Source: Dolomedes plantarius (lineage: Eukaryota; Arthropoda; Arachnida; Araneae; Dolomedidae). Taken from it: a stretch of DNA of 64,000 bases. Position 1 is the stretch's first letter. Every line of letters begins with the position of its first letter. The notes beneath the pieces are model-generated. The model saw only the letters and a list, made by a program, of their open reading frames with translations, did not search any database and had not been told where the DNA came from. Shown here piece by piece: positions 21,202 to 32,100 of the stretch. The position numbers and the translations under genes were made by a program. The stretch lies in the NCBI GenBank assembly GCA_907164885.2, contig OU015490.1:202936161-203000160 (forward strand), written 5' to 3'.

Positions 21202-22498
21202 GGCTGTTCGCATATTTTTTAGACAATTTTGGTAAGCGGTAATAAAAAATTGTTTGCTGCAAAAGGAATAATTACAATTGTACTATGTTTTTAAAAGTCA
21301 AAATTATCATCTGCGGCTTGAAAGTTTTTTTTAATTCAAAATGGCGTATTTAACAAAGCAGTGGTTCGAAGGCTACATTTATGCTCTTTCCGAAGAGAAA
21401 TATGAATACTCCGTTATCCAAAAGCGATGTGAGAGTCATGGTTTTGTGATATCTAAAGCGTCGATAGGTAATATCGTCAACAAGAAAGGAAAAAAACGTC
21501 AAATTGGAACCTCAAGTGGGACAAAATTCCAAACAAGTATCCAAGGAAAAAACGGACATCTTCGACTATTGCAAAGGTACGTTGTTTAATGGTAAAAGAA
21601 AATCCCCCTAGTCAAAGGACAGTTGCAAAATCATTAAAATGCTCGGTGTCCACTGTAAACAAAATGATAATCGTTGATTTAAATCTTAAGAAAGCGAAAA
21701 AACGCAATATGCAACGTCTTCTTCCAAATCATATCGCTGAACGCAGGACACGCTGCAGAATTCTATATGAGAAACACTTATCCAAAGAAAAATGGAAAAC
21801 AATTGTCACAATAGATGAATCATGGGTGTATTTAAATGATTGCAACAAAAAAAAAAGCCATTTATTATCATAAAAGGGGAGAAAAAAATGTAAGTACATG
21901 GTTCAAAGAACCGAAAGAAAGTTTTTCTAAGGGATTCATGATTGTTACTAGTTTTTCTTATAATAGCAAGTTAAAAATAAAGAGAGTGGAAAAAAAATTC
22001 AAGATTAACTCCAAATACTATCAGGAACATATTTTATCGCCAATTTTTCTGAAGGAAATACCATCGCTTTACCCACAGTGCCATTAATCTGTGAGACTCC
22101 ATCAGGACAAAGCTAGCAGTCACACATCAAAATCCACTGTAAATTTCCTAAAAGAAATGGAACAAAAAACTGGTATCAAGGCCATACCCTTCACTGATAT
22201 CCCTACAAAATCTCCCGATGTATAACCTATGGACTTTTGGTGTTTCGGACTTTTAAAATCTGCATTATCCAAACGTCGTCCCAAAACCCTTACAGGACTC
22301 TGGAAAGCTGTTTAGGAGGAATGGGATAAAATACCTCTTCTGACACTTCAAAAGGCATTATTATCCTGGAAATTGCGGTGTCGAAAGATAGTTCAGAATA
22401 AGGGATGTCAAATAGAACATTTAAAACACAAGAATTTTATGTAATTTAGTTTTGTGAATACAATATACATCGTCTAAAAAATGTGTGAACAGCCTCTG
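21198..22498 (+). mobile_element. Tc1/mariner element of the DD41D (rosa/VS-like) type, copy 1
   Basis: Inverted ends start CAGAGGCTGTTC on both sides and match at 26 of the first 28 positions. TA flanks each end (…21,197 and 22,499). At 1301 bp it is full length, with the transposase pseudogene between 21,341 and 22,444. A second, window-truncated copy begins at 63,341. Confidence 0.9.
21341..22444 (+). pseudogene. DD41D transposase pseudogene
   Basis: Translation begins [19 protein letters not shown], an N-terminal helix-turn-helix region. The catalytic blocks are readable across three frames: TIDESWVYLND (first Asp), HQDKASSHTSK (second Asp) and SPDV-stop-PMDFWCFG (third Asp). Counting residues between the second and third Asp gives 41, the spacing of the rosa/VS-like branch of Tc1/mariner. 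Lesions include a 1-nt loss in an A-run near 21,525 compared with copy 2, a shift near 21,845, and stops at about 22,086, 22,225 and 22,312. All three catalytic acids survive, so the copy was silenced by stops and shifts. Confidence 0.85.
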
Positions 22499-22503
22499 TA
22501 TAT

Positions 22504-22695
22504 ATATGCATGCACAATGAAACTATGGCAGCTAGTCATGGTTCTGAAAGAAAGTGGCCATTTTGATCATTGACCATCGAAAAGGTTTCTTCCATAACTT
22601 TCGTTCTATGGAGTGTTTAATCGGTACTAAACAAAATAAGGCCGTTTACAGAGATGGCCGTTGAATAGGGGTGGCTGGCTAGAGAAATTTCACTG
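22504..22695 (+). mobile_element. Orphan pogo/Tigger right end
   Basis: It ends TAGAGAAATTTCACTG followed by TA, with internal GGCCGTT and GGTGGCTGGC blocks typical of pogo subterminal sequence. The left part is missing. Confidence 0.5.
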
Positions 22696-22707
22696 TATGT
22701 ATGTATG

Positions 22708-22711
<4 letters not shown>

Positions 22712-22797
<86 letters not shown>
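22712..22797. repeat. (TA)n microsatellite
   Basis: About 43 TA units preceded by a short (GTAT)n run. Confidence 0.95.
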
Positions 22798-22800
<3 letters not shown>

Positions 22801-22862
22801 GCAGAGAAATAACTGCATACCTGCCTTCTAATTGTGCGGTTTAGTGGAAACAGACATACCTA

Positions 22863-24098
22863 CAGTTATACACTTTCTACCAATAAGTATTTGGACACCC
22901 ATGCAAATGACGATATCTGCACAGTCCTGGTATACGTCACACCCTCCGGCATTAAATATCATTTAGGAAACAACATTGGCATTAGTGGCATGTAAGATGC
23001 CACGAAGTGCAGAGTTTTCCGATTTGGAGAAATGTATAATCGTCGGGTATCACAGAAATGGCCGATCCCTAAGGGACATATCTAGCGAGCTGAATTACCC
23101 AAAACCGACAGTGGCCTATGTGATTCAGAAGTGGATGGTGAGCGGTGATTGTCGAAATGGGCTCCTAGTTGACAGACCCACGAAACTGGGAGATAGAGAC
23201 CTACTGATGCTGTCCAAAGAAATTTGGAAGAACCGCACCCAACCGATGGCCCACATACTCCAGGAGTTTCAACAGGCATTCGGGAGGGTTGTTTCGAGGA
23301 ATACCATCCGTAAGGAAGCACATCTGCTTGGTTTACATGGTTATGCTGCCGCCCATAAGTCTTTGATTACAATGTCCAACCGCGCTGTTTGGTTAATGTG
23401 GTACAAAGCACCTCGAAAGTGGACCGTTGATCAGTGGAAACGGGTTCTCTGGGCCGACGAATCAAGGTTCACCCTCTACCATTCGGATTGCAGGGTTTGG
23501 GTATAGCGTCTGCTTGGAGAACGCCTCCTGCCAGAATGCATTGTGCCCATAGTGAAGTTCGGTGGAGGTGGAATTATGGTCTGGGGGTGTTTCTTCTGGT
23601 AGGACTGAGACCCTTGGTTCCAATTCATGGTAAGCTCAACGCCGACGCCTACTGCACTATTTTGGATGACAGTGTGCTTCCTACGTTGTGGCAATTTTAC
23701 GGGTTGGACCCATGTTACTTCCAGGACAACAACGCCAGCTGTCATATTGCGAGGTCCACCATGGATTGGTATGGTGACAATGGGGTAAACCGAATGGACT
23801 GGCCTGTCTAGAGCCCAGACCTGAACCCTATCGAGAACCTCTGGGACAAGTTGGATCGCCGAATTTAGGGGTGCAACAACCGTCCAAAATCGGTGAAGGA
23901 ACTTACATGCCTTCTCCAAATCGAGTGGAAGAATATACCCCTTGTCGTCATACAAGGACTTGTGTGAAGCATGCCCCGGAGGGTCGAGGCTGTAATTGTC
24001 TGTCGTGGAGGCTCTACCAACTATTGAACATGAATAAATTTTTTTTTCTTTTCTATCACAGAGGTCCAAATACTTATCGGCAGATAGTGTATACAGTG
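22863..24098 (+). mobile_element. Tc1-like element
   Basis: The left end CAGTTATACACTTTCTACC and the right end GGCAGATAGTGTATACAGTG are imperfect inverted repeats that share AATAAGTATTTGGAC and its complement further in. TA lies just outside the left end. About 1.24 kb with one broken transposase gene. A 3' fragment of the same family sits at 38,591. Confidence 0.8.
22997..24027 (+). pseudogene. Tc1-family transposase pseudogene
   Basis: The likely start is the ATG at 22,997, giving MPRSAEFSDLEKCIIVGYH, with two helix-turn-helix segments before VLWADESRFTLY, which holds the first catalytic Asp. A TAG at 23,504 replaces a likely Trp codon. A shift follows near 23,600, then a stop near 23,810. 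The second catalytic block reads FQDNNASCH. Alignment by spacing (34 residues to the Glu of LNPIENLWD) puts Asn where Asp is expected, so the active site itself is damaged. The tail, rich in small and Gly residues, ends GGSTNY. Confidence 0.85.
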
Positions 24099-24099
24099 C

Positions 24100-24840
24100 A
24101 ATAAATAAAGAAGTGGAATAAATAAATAAATAAATAAAAATATAAGTATAGAGGGGGCGAAATAAGTAAAATATGTAATAACACATGGAGATACACAATC
24201 CACTCCACTAGAATCTCCTTGAAATTGAGCAAGAGTATAACATTGTTGCCATTTCGAGATAATTGAACTTTAAATTATAACAATTCATGATACTAACCAG
24301 GACATTTAGGAGTTAGCAAATCACTTACCTATGTGTGTAAGGCAGTGCAATTTGGGTAAAGAATAATGCATATTTGGAATACTTTCATTTATATATAGAT
24401 ATATTAAATTGGAACGAAAATATTTCTTTTTAAGGCTTACTATTAAAAAAATAAAGAATTAGTTTCATATAAATATTTGCATAATAAGGCATACATCGCA
24501 CCACTACCTTAAGAAAGAAAAAGGCATAAAAGCTGAAACTGATATCCAAGACATAATGGCAAACGAAACCAAAATGACCCCAAAAGCCAAAACTTGAAGA
24601 CCCTCGCCTATAGTTCCTCATGATTGAGCGGGACTTTTATCTGTTCTTTGGGTTGTATTCTTCCCAAGTGCATATTGTAATGTAATCATTGTAGAAATGC
24701 CGCTTTGTATAATTTATTCTAAAAGCACTAACGTAAGTTTAAACTATGGAAATAAAAATGTCCTCTTATTTATTTATTTTTTTTAAGTATTTTGTGCCCC
24801 GAACAACCTTAAAATTCGGTTCAACGAGATATCAAAACAA
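24100..24840. other. Unassigned AT-rich stretch
   Basis: Contains an (AATA)n run at 24,117-24,138. No gene or element ends were seen. Confidence 0.5.
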
Positions 24841-24844
24841 AAAA

Positions 24845-25150
<306 letters not shown>

Positions 25151-25570
25151 GAAAAGAAATGACCTAATATTTTGAAACACGGTAAATAATCCAATGTTCA
25201 ACACAAATGAACTAAAAAACCCTCTTATATCAGGCAGAATAAAAATTAGCATTTAAATCTTGTAAGTTTTATGAATAGCTAGCAACTGAAAGTCTCAAAA
25301 ATGTTGCAAAATCAAAAATGTAATTTTGTCAGTGTGAGATCAGCCACGGGTGCCGTGAGATTTTTGGGGAGATAAACAAACAAAAGAAAAACATCAATAG
25401 GTCCCATTTAAAATAAATCTTAAGTTGAGTTAATTGCTCTCAAGGCCGACATATTAAGGCACAGATCTATAAACTCATATTCCATATTTCCGAGCAAATA
25501 CTGTACGAAACTGCATAGGAACGCTGTTTCAGTTATTCTTTACCCCCCTCCCCCACCAGCCATAGACAGG
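25151..25570. other. Unassigned stretch
   Basis: No feature noticed apart from a C-rich CCCCCCTCCCCCACC patch near 25,545. Confidence 0.5.
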
Positions 25571-25583
25571 TGTATGTATGTAT

Positions 25584-25671
<88 letters not shown>
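25571..25671. repeat. (GTAT)n-(TA)n microsatellite
   Basis: Short GTAT repeats leading into about 38 TA units. Confidence 0.95.
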
Positions 25672-25673
<2 letters not shown>

Positions 25674-26015
25674 TTGAGAATTACACTCTTGTGGCAACAC
25701 GGATGACGCGCCACTTGAGCAAACGAGTTGCAACTAAACCGCTTTCAATGGAACGCACGCTATGTTTACTTTCGCTGGGTGCAAATGACGCGCTGTTTTT
25801 TTTACTTTTACTGAATGCAGACTGCAGGCTGTATTATCTTGCTCACGCTAGATGAGTGTTGATGTCGTGTCAGCCGGGCACTGACATTCTGTGTTTTCTT
25901 ATTGTGATAATCTGTTGTGACCATAAGTTGTAATTGGTTTGTGTTTGATTAAATATTAGTTAAGAATAAGTGCTATTGCATTTTGATATTTCAACCGTGG
26001 GAATAAATTCCCCCC
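25672..26015. other. Unassigned balanced-composition patch
   Basis: Less AT-rich than its surroundings. It contains GCCACTTGAGCAAACGAG and later GTGTCAGCCGGGCACTGAC, which could be decayed repeat, but no structure was resolved. Confidence 0.35.
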
Positions 26016-26020
26016 CCCCA

Positions 26021-26141
<121 letters not shown>

Positions 26142-26740
26142 AAAGCTAGTATTTAGCTTTGTGACGCATGTCGCCAAGTTATGCGGCAACCCTGTCTGGG
26201 AGGATAAAATGTGGACACTTCACGTTTGCACCTACTCGATCGGCGAAGTGATATAATTATAGGCTCGTGTACACAAACACATATCTGAAGGGATGAGACG
26301 AGGGAAAGTAAGGAGTTAGTATCTACCTCCCCCCCTCCCCCTGCTCCATTCTCGAATGTTAACTTCTTAACAGCAGAGTAAGAAAAAGAAATGGCTCGTA
26401 ATCAGTCGTCGCAAAAGAAGAAGAAAAAAAAGAAAAGAAAAGAAATAGGAAAAAAAAAATTAACCGTGGGTGAAAAAATTGCCTTTCGCCGCTTCCGAGC
26501 TGCCAATGTTAACGGAGGAATATAAATTATAATTGAAGAGGAAAGAAGTCGCCGCGTGTTTTATCCGCGATTTTACTTGTTTATTTATTTGATGCTGGCT
26601 TATTAGGGTTTCGTAAGATGTCTAAAAATTGCGAGATATAATTCCTGATTCTCGTCAACATCCTTTTAGTTCCTCTCACTGGAATGGAAACTCGATGGAA
26701 ATGTGTTTAATCGGAACTAAAGTTCGTTCGACTAACACTC
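26142..26740. other. Unassigned, GC-richer in places
   Basis: 26,460-26,600 is compositionally balanced, with no ORF and no transposon hallmark. It is a candidate for conserved non-coding DNA, which only comparison with related genomes could show. Confidence 0.35.
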
Positions 26741-26749
26741 CCATGTTAT

Positions 26750-27054
26750 TTTTACCTCTACATATCGAAGGACTGGTCAGGAAAACCTCGATAGTTCGAA
26801 TTTTTAGTTTCCTTGGCTTGGCTCCTTACCTCTCTGTATAGAATTTTTTTATTGCAAAACCTCTACTATATATCGAAGTTGTTTTGTTAAAATCAATAGC
26901 ATTTAGGTGAAACTCAGTTTGTTCTTCGGAAAACCTCTATATATCGAAGTCAGTCAGAAATCACCTCGATAAATCGAACCTCGGTGTTTCGAAATCCTCG
27001 ATAATTCGAAGTTTTCTCGTTCCCCTTGAGGTTCGATATATCGAGGTTCCACTG
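26750..27054 (+). mobile_element. Orphan pogo/Tigger right end
   Basis: It ends GATATATCGAGGTTCCACTG then TA. The phrases CCTCTACATATCGAAG, CCTCTATATATCGAAG and CCTCGATAATTCGAAG repeat within 270 bp, the subterminal style of Tigger-like elements. The left end and transposase are missing. Confidence 0.6.
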
Positions 27055-27966
27055 TATTAAGCTTTCAAATTTTATCCATTTCATCACTAACCTTCAAATT
27101 ATTTTTCTGAAGATCTTTTTTCTTATGCTTACTAGTTTTCGTTTATCACATGCTCTTTCTATTATGTCTTCTATCAGTTCTATTTTAGGTACCCAGGTGT
27201 GACAGTTTTAGCAATAACTATTTATTGCCTGTTTTGCCCTCATACGATCTTTTACCTTTTTCTGTTTTAAAAGAATTTGCTTCTTTCGTTGCAATTCTAT
27301 TAACACGAAAAAACTCTACACACGCAGAAGAAAAAAGGTAAGATAGTTAAATGGGTCATGAAGTTTGACAAAATTTGATATTTGGGATTACTGAATGCAT
27401 CTTTCATACCACGTAACAAATACCAAAATTATGGAATGGTTTTGCAAGAGGGAGATGTATCACGATTCAATTGAAATGATCTCTACTTCTATCATGTTGC
27501 ATTCACTGAATCATTTTACATTCAAACACATACTAATGTCATTGTAAGCTGTATTTTTTTAATTAAAGTCTTATTATAATTAAATTATGCTTATAATGGA
27601 AAATAATTATTACTTTTTTGGGGCTATATTTTTAACTTAAAAGAGGGGAAATTTTTGAAAAAAAATCCTCCTAAACCCATAAGGTCCTTGAAAAACCCAT
27701 ATCTGGGTTTAAAAGCCTGGCTCGAGAGTCCTAGTTGTGAGGAATGGAATGAGATATAATTCGCCGAAATACCATAGTCGTCGAATATCGGGCTTGAGGT
27801 TAGGAAACCCGAGTGTACGGTTTCCGAACGTAGCAGACAGTCGTTACAGGGTAATGTTTGTCTGGCTACAATAATAATAATAATGATTTGCGGTTTTGGG
27901 TTTCTGGAGTAAAGAGTCAAAATACTTGAGGAGAATGAACAAAGAGTTGGAGCCCCAGAGACATTA
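27055..27966. other. Unassigned stretch left of the retrotransposon
   Basis: Holds a (TAA)n run at 27,871-27,886. The minus-strand ORF 27,624-27,998 begins inside the LTR and crosses its boundary, so it is not a gene as such. The part outside the LTR may be an older repeat. Confidence 0.45.
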
Positions 27967-27970
27967 GGAT

Positions 27971-29054
27971 TGTAGCGAACTGAGGTTCGTAGTGTCAACC
28001 AGAAGATGATTTAAACACACCAGGTATACATCACTCATTTCATAAACAAAACAAATGCAATTTATTAATCAAATTGATGATGATGAGATATGTACACTGC
28101 ACAGATGTAAGATGAACTTCGTAACTTAGGTAATCACACTCGATTTAATCGGCGTGGGGCGGAGTAAGAACACAGAAGTCCGCTAGGCTAGCAGAACTGG
28201 CTCTGCTTCAATGATGAAGAAACGGCACTTCTCCTGACGGGAAAGGGCTCCCCAATAATATCAACGGCGGTGATCACTGCACGCACCCGGTAGCGATGAA
28301 AATATTAAATTAAGGAGAAAGGACTCCTCACTGGAAAATAAGGTAGCAAAGGCTCCTTCCACGAAAACTGGTCTCCGACAAATTAGTGGAGTATGTTTAC
28401 TCCTGCAGGAACTAGATCGTCGCTGCAAACAGTCACAAGGGACTCTGAACCGGTAAGGGCGGCAAACCCGGCTGCTCTTAGAACTGGATCCGCTACGTGT
28501 CAGGAACTAAAAGACGCAAGCCACGACTGAGGGGTCCATTCTCTTTTTATAGAAGAACCTCCACCGGATATTGCATCACTCTCCAGAAATTCGAACGATC
28601 TAGAACAAGTGAGCAACGGAAATGGGTTTCCTGGGGCGATAATGAAATATTTTCCCCGGGTCTAAAGCGGCCGCCTTTTTAGTTTGTCCTCCAAGCCACT
28701 TCAAAGAGTCTCAAAGGGCCGCTTCGGTAAAATGCGAAAGGCACGAGTCCTTTTGTTTAGGCACGCGACGCCTCCAGGATGCTGCTTAACAATTGATAGT
28801 TCATGAATGAAAGCTCCTGGGGGGTCTCCTGTCATTTATAACTAACATCAGCGGTGTCACCCGGTGGCGATGACTAAATCAAGAAAAATGACCATGTCCC
28901 CTAAGGTTCTGTGGAACAAGTCTATCGGATGAACAAAAGGAAAATTGCCGTCAGCATATTGCCACCTAAGTCGTCGGAAATCTTTTGATGGGTCTCAGGC
29001 CGAGATAGAAGAATTTCTTTTGTTAACGGAGAGGTTGAAATGCAATACTCTACA
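27971..29054 (-). repeat. 3' LTR (1084 bp)
   Basis: Complete LTR in minus-strand sense. It has a TATA-like TATAAAA at 28,545-28,551 and, downstream in the sense of transcription, AATAAA at 28,061-28,066. It shares about 750 bp with the other LTR, in which I see one difference (CACCCGG against CATCCGG). A short ORF found in both LTRs (28,497 and 34,904) is on the antisense strand and lacks any domain. Confidence 0.92.
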
Positions 29055-29072
29055 TAACCCCCCTGCCGTTAA
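29055..29072 (-). promoter_or_regulatory. Polypurine tract
   Basis: On the minus strand GGCAGGGGGGTTA lies immediately before the 3' LTR, the expected place for the plus-strand primer of reverse transcription. Confidence 0.65.
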
Positions 29073-29313
29073 AGTTTTCAATGTGGTTGCATATTGAAAA
29101 CCAACGTTTCGTGTGGGTGGTTCCCAATTCTGCTATCTAATGTACCAGTTCCAACAGTTTTTTTTTCTACTACACAAAAAAAAATACACAATTCTAACAA
29201 GTACGTACACATGCACTAACTGGATTACTAAAAACAAACACAAATAAATTCATGGTACTAACAATTAATTCTCTAGGTTACTACATTTACAAATCTAGGT
29301 AATTCGCGGACGT

Positions 29314-30537
29314 TTAAGGAATGTATCTGCTTAAAGAGTCAGCGTTTGTATTCTGTCTTCCCGGCTTGTGTTCTACCCGAAAACAAAATTGCTGCAACAT
29401 AAGTTGCCACCGAAAAAGACGGCCATTTGAACTGGCATTCTTCTTGAGCCATACCAATGGATTATGGTCGGTCACGATTTTGAATTCGCTTCCGTCCAGA
29501 TAATAGTGAAGTTTTTTTAACGCGAATATGATCGCCAAGCACTCTTTTTCTGTGGTGCTGTATTTCCTTTCGGGCTCAGAGAACTTCCTACTCAGGTACA
29601 GGATAGGATGTTCGTTATCACCTATTTGTTGGGCCAACACTACCCCGGCTCCCAGATCGGATGCGTCCGTTTGGACAATGAATGGAACAGAAAAATCAGG
29701 AGCTCGTTGCACAGGTGTTTTTATAAGAGCGTCTTTCAAAGTGGTGAACGCTGCCTCGCAAGCTTCGTCCCACACAACCGCCGCGCGTTTCTCCCGTCCT
29801 TTTAACGCATCGGTTAAGGGGGCCGCTATCATAGAATAATTTGGAATATAGTGCGCGTAATACCCAGTGAGACCCAGAAATGCCCGGATACTCGTCTTTG
29901 TCTCTGGCCGGGGAAATTCCCTAATGCATTTTACCTTTAATTCGGCGGGATTTCGATAACCTCCGCCGACCATGTGCCCCAAGTATTTTACATGGTTTTG
30001 GGCGAACCGACATTTCGATGATTTGATTGTGAGCTGCGCTTGCGCTACACGACTTAACACGATATCTAAATGCTTCAGATGCTCGTCCCAGGTCTTAGAA
30101 AATATCGCGATGTCGTCGATATATGGAACGGCATACTCCTCACACCCATTTAGGACGTCAGCCATGAGCTTACTGAAAAAGAAAAGTGCGTTTTTAAGCC
30201 CGAAAGGCATCCGCAAAGGCCTGAATGTCCCGAATGAGGTGACAAAAGCCGCAATGCGTTGGGCCCTTTCTGTCAAGGGGATTTGCCAATACCCCTTTGC
30301 AAGATCGAGTATTGTTATGAAATCGGATCCTGCAACCTGTTCAACCCTTTCCTCTATGTTGGGGAGGGGGTAATATTCGGTGCGAATTATTTCGTTCAAC
30401 CTACGATAATCAATACAGGGTCTCGGCTCACGACCATCGGTTTCTACCAAAATGATAGGCGAGGTATAATCAGACTCACCTACTTCTATCACTCCTAATT
30501 TTAACATTTTGTCAATCTCCAACTTCAAGATTTCGTT
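29314..30537 (-). pseudogene. pol: Reverse transcriptase and RNase H part of pol
   Basis: This piece copies the element's RNA into DNA and removes the template. Numbering the 404-residue open stretch from 30,528: the first palm-domain Asp is at about 75 in LDLAKGYWQIPL, RMPFGLKNA is at 106-114, and the YIDD active site is at 136-139. The connection and RNase H follow, with its four acids visible at about 288 (TDAS), 327 (TEKE), 354 (TDHN) and 397 (NADSLSRY). All catalytic residues remain. It is cut off from the upstream part of pol by an in-frame TAG at 30,538. The normal stop is at 29,314, 260 bp before the LTR. Confidence 0.92.
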
Positions 30538-31083
30538 CTATCGGTGTGACGTTTTGTATGGTCTAGACCTAACGACCTTATCCGAGATCAGCTCTATGTC
30601 ATGCGTAACTTTCTCGGTTTTTCCTGGGTTATTAGAAAAAATATTTGCATGGCTACACAATAATTTCTTTAATTCCCTTTTTTGAGTGAGATTTAGACGA
30701 GCGTCAAGTTCGCTCTCGCGCACAATCTCCTCGTAATCGAAATCGGTAGCACCGGTTTCAAAAACGTGGATTGCGAAATCATCCTCAGTACCAATTTCGA
30801 CTTTACCTTCATAAACCCAATTTATAGTTTCGGGACGCCTGATATAGGGCTTCAGCATATTAATATGGTAAATGCTGGATTTCTGTCTAGGTCCGGGAGT
30901 TTGCACTCGATAATTCGTCTCGGATATGCGAGCTTCAATTTTCCCTGGGCCTATCCACTTCGGCGCCATTTTGCTAGGTCGAGATAAAGAGAAAATCAGA
31001 ACTAAATCTCCAACCTCGAAATGCCTTTTAACTGCGCTCTTATCATACGCTTCCTTACGCTTAGATTGTTCTTCACCCATTTT
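30538..31083 (-). pseudogene. pol: Integrase C-terminus and reverse transcriptase N-terminus of pol
   Basis: A 180-codon open stretch in the same frame as its neighbours, closed at both ends by in-frame TAG codons. The first third is an integrase C-terminal chromatin/DNA-binding fold (HFEVGDLVLIF, then KWIGPGKIEARI and HINMLKPY, a GPY-like module). A linker of about 60 acidic residues follows, then the reverse transcriptase lead-in (NPGKTEKVTHDIEL). This piece proves the integrase-to-reverse-transcriptase order, because one continuous frame spans the junction. Confidence 0.9.
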
Positions 31084-32100
31084 CTAAGCAGCTAACTGTC
31101 GCGCTCTTTTTAATCTATTCACTAGGGTAAGGACGTGCTCTGCCACGGGTCTCTCTTCCTCACAACCTCCCATCCAACCTTCGTACAATAAAACTTCGGG
31201 TGTTCGTAGGTTTTTTCCATACAACAGTTCGGCCGGTGAGAATCCCGTACTATTATGCGTTATAGTCCGAATCGCGAGGAGCGAGGCTGGTAAATGACGT
31301 TCCCAACTCTCCCCGTTTTCCAAACACAGGACTTTTAACAGTCTCTTAAGTGTTCGGTGGAATCTCTCTACAGGGTTGCTTTGTGGATGCCCCACTGAAC
31401 TATGCGTCACCTTGATGCCGAATTTCTCAAAAAATTCGCACGTTAACTCGCTCGTAAACGACGTGCCATTGTCGCATTGCACCTCTTTCGGGAACCCGGT
31501 TCTACTGAATACCTGCAATAAGGCATCCGTGACAGATAATGACCTTAGGTTTTTCACGGGAGTTGCTTCCGGGAACTTTGAAGCTAAACATATAGCGGTG
31601 ATTAGGTACTTATTTCCATTCTCAGATTCGGGCAGAGGTCCGCAAGCATCGATGTTTATTTTGACAAATGGCTCGCTAATTATAGGCGTTAATCGCATGG
31701 GGAATCTCTTAGTATCTTGAGCATTTCCTATGCGCTGACATGCGTCGCACGACCTCACGTATTCCTCCATTTCTTGGTAACATCGGGGCCAAAAAAACGA
31801 TTTGGCTAGCCTCTGTTTCGATTTCGTTGCATCTAAATGAGCATTTGTTGACTCATGGCATACTGCCAACAGTTTTTCCCTGAATACCTGTGGGACAACT
31901 AAAAGACTTCGTGTATCCCCAAAGTGGTCCCTCTGTTGTTTACACAGCAACCCGTTTATCACCACATAACCCTTCTCGCCGGTTTGACCTGAGCCTTCGA
32001 CCCTTTTTAACAATGCGGCCACTTCTGCACATTCCCGCTGTGCGTCTGCGAATTTCTCTGGGGAAACATTTAATAGACTCAACGCTGGGTCTTCGCGGTC
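31084..32100 (-). pseudogene. pol: Integrase zinc-binding and catalytic core of pol
   Basis: Integrase inserts the cDNA into the chromosome. Numbering from the Met at 32,082: the HHCC zinc module has His76, His82, Cys112 and Cys115. The catalytic acids are Asp145 (KINIDACGP), Asp204 (VQCDNGTSFT) and Glu239 (HPQSNPVERFH), with 34 residues between the last two. The frame enters from gag-protease through a C-homopolymer (32,103-32,113) where one base is out of register. It ends at an in-frame TAG (31,084-31,086) just before the integrase C-terminal module. All active-site residues are present. Confidence 0.92.

Noticed and set aside
27624..27998. 124-codon minus-strand ORF as a host gene
   Set aside because: It starts inside the LTR and crosses its boundary, so it could not have existed before the insertion.
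28497..28682. 61-codon ORF present identically at 28,497 and 34,904
   Set aside because: It repeats only because both lie in LTRs. It is antisense to the element and has no domain.
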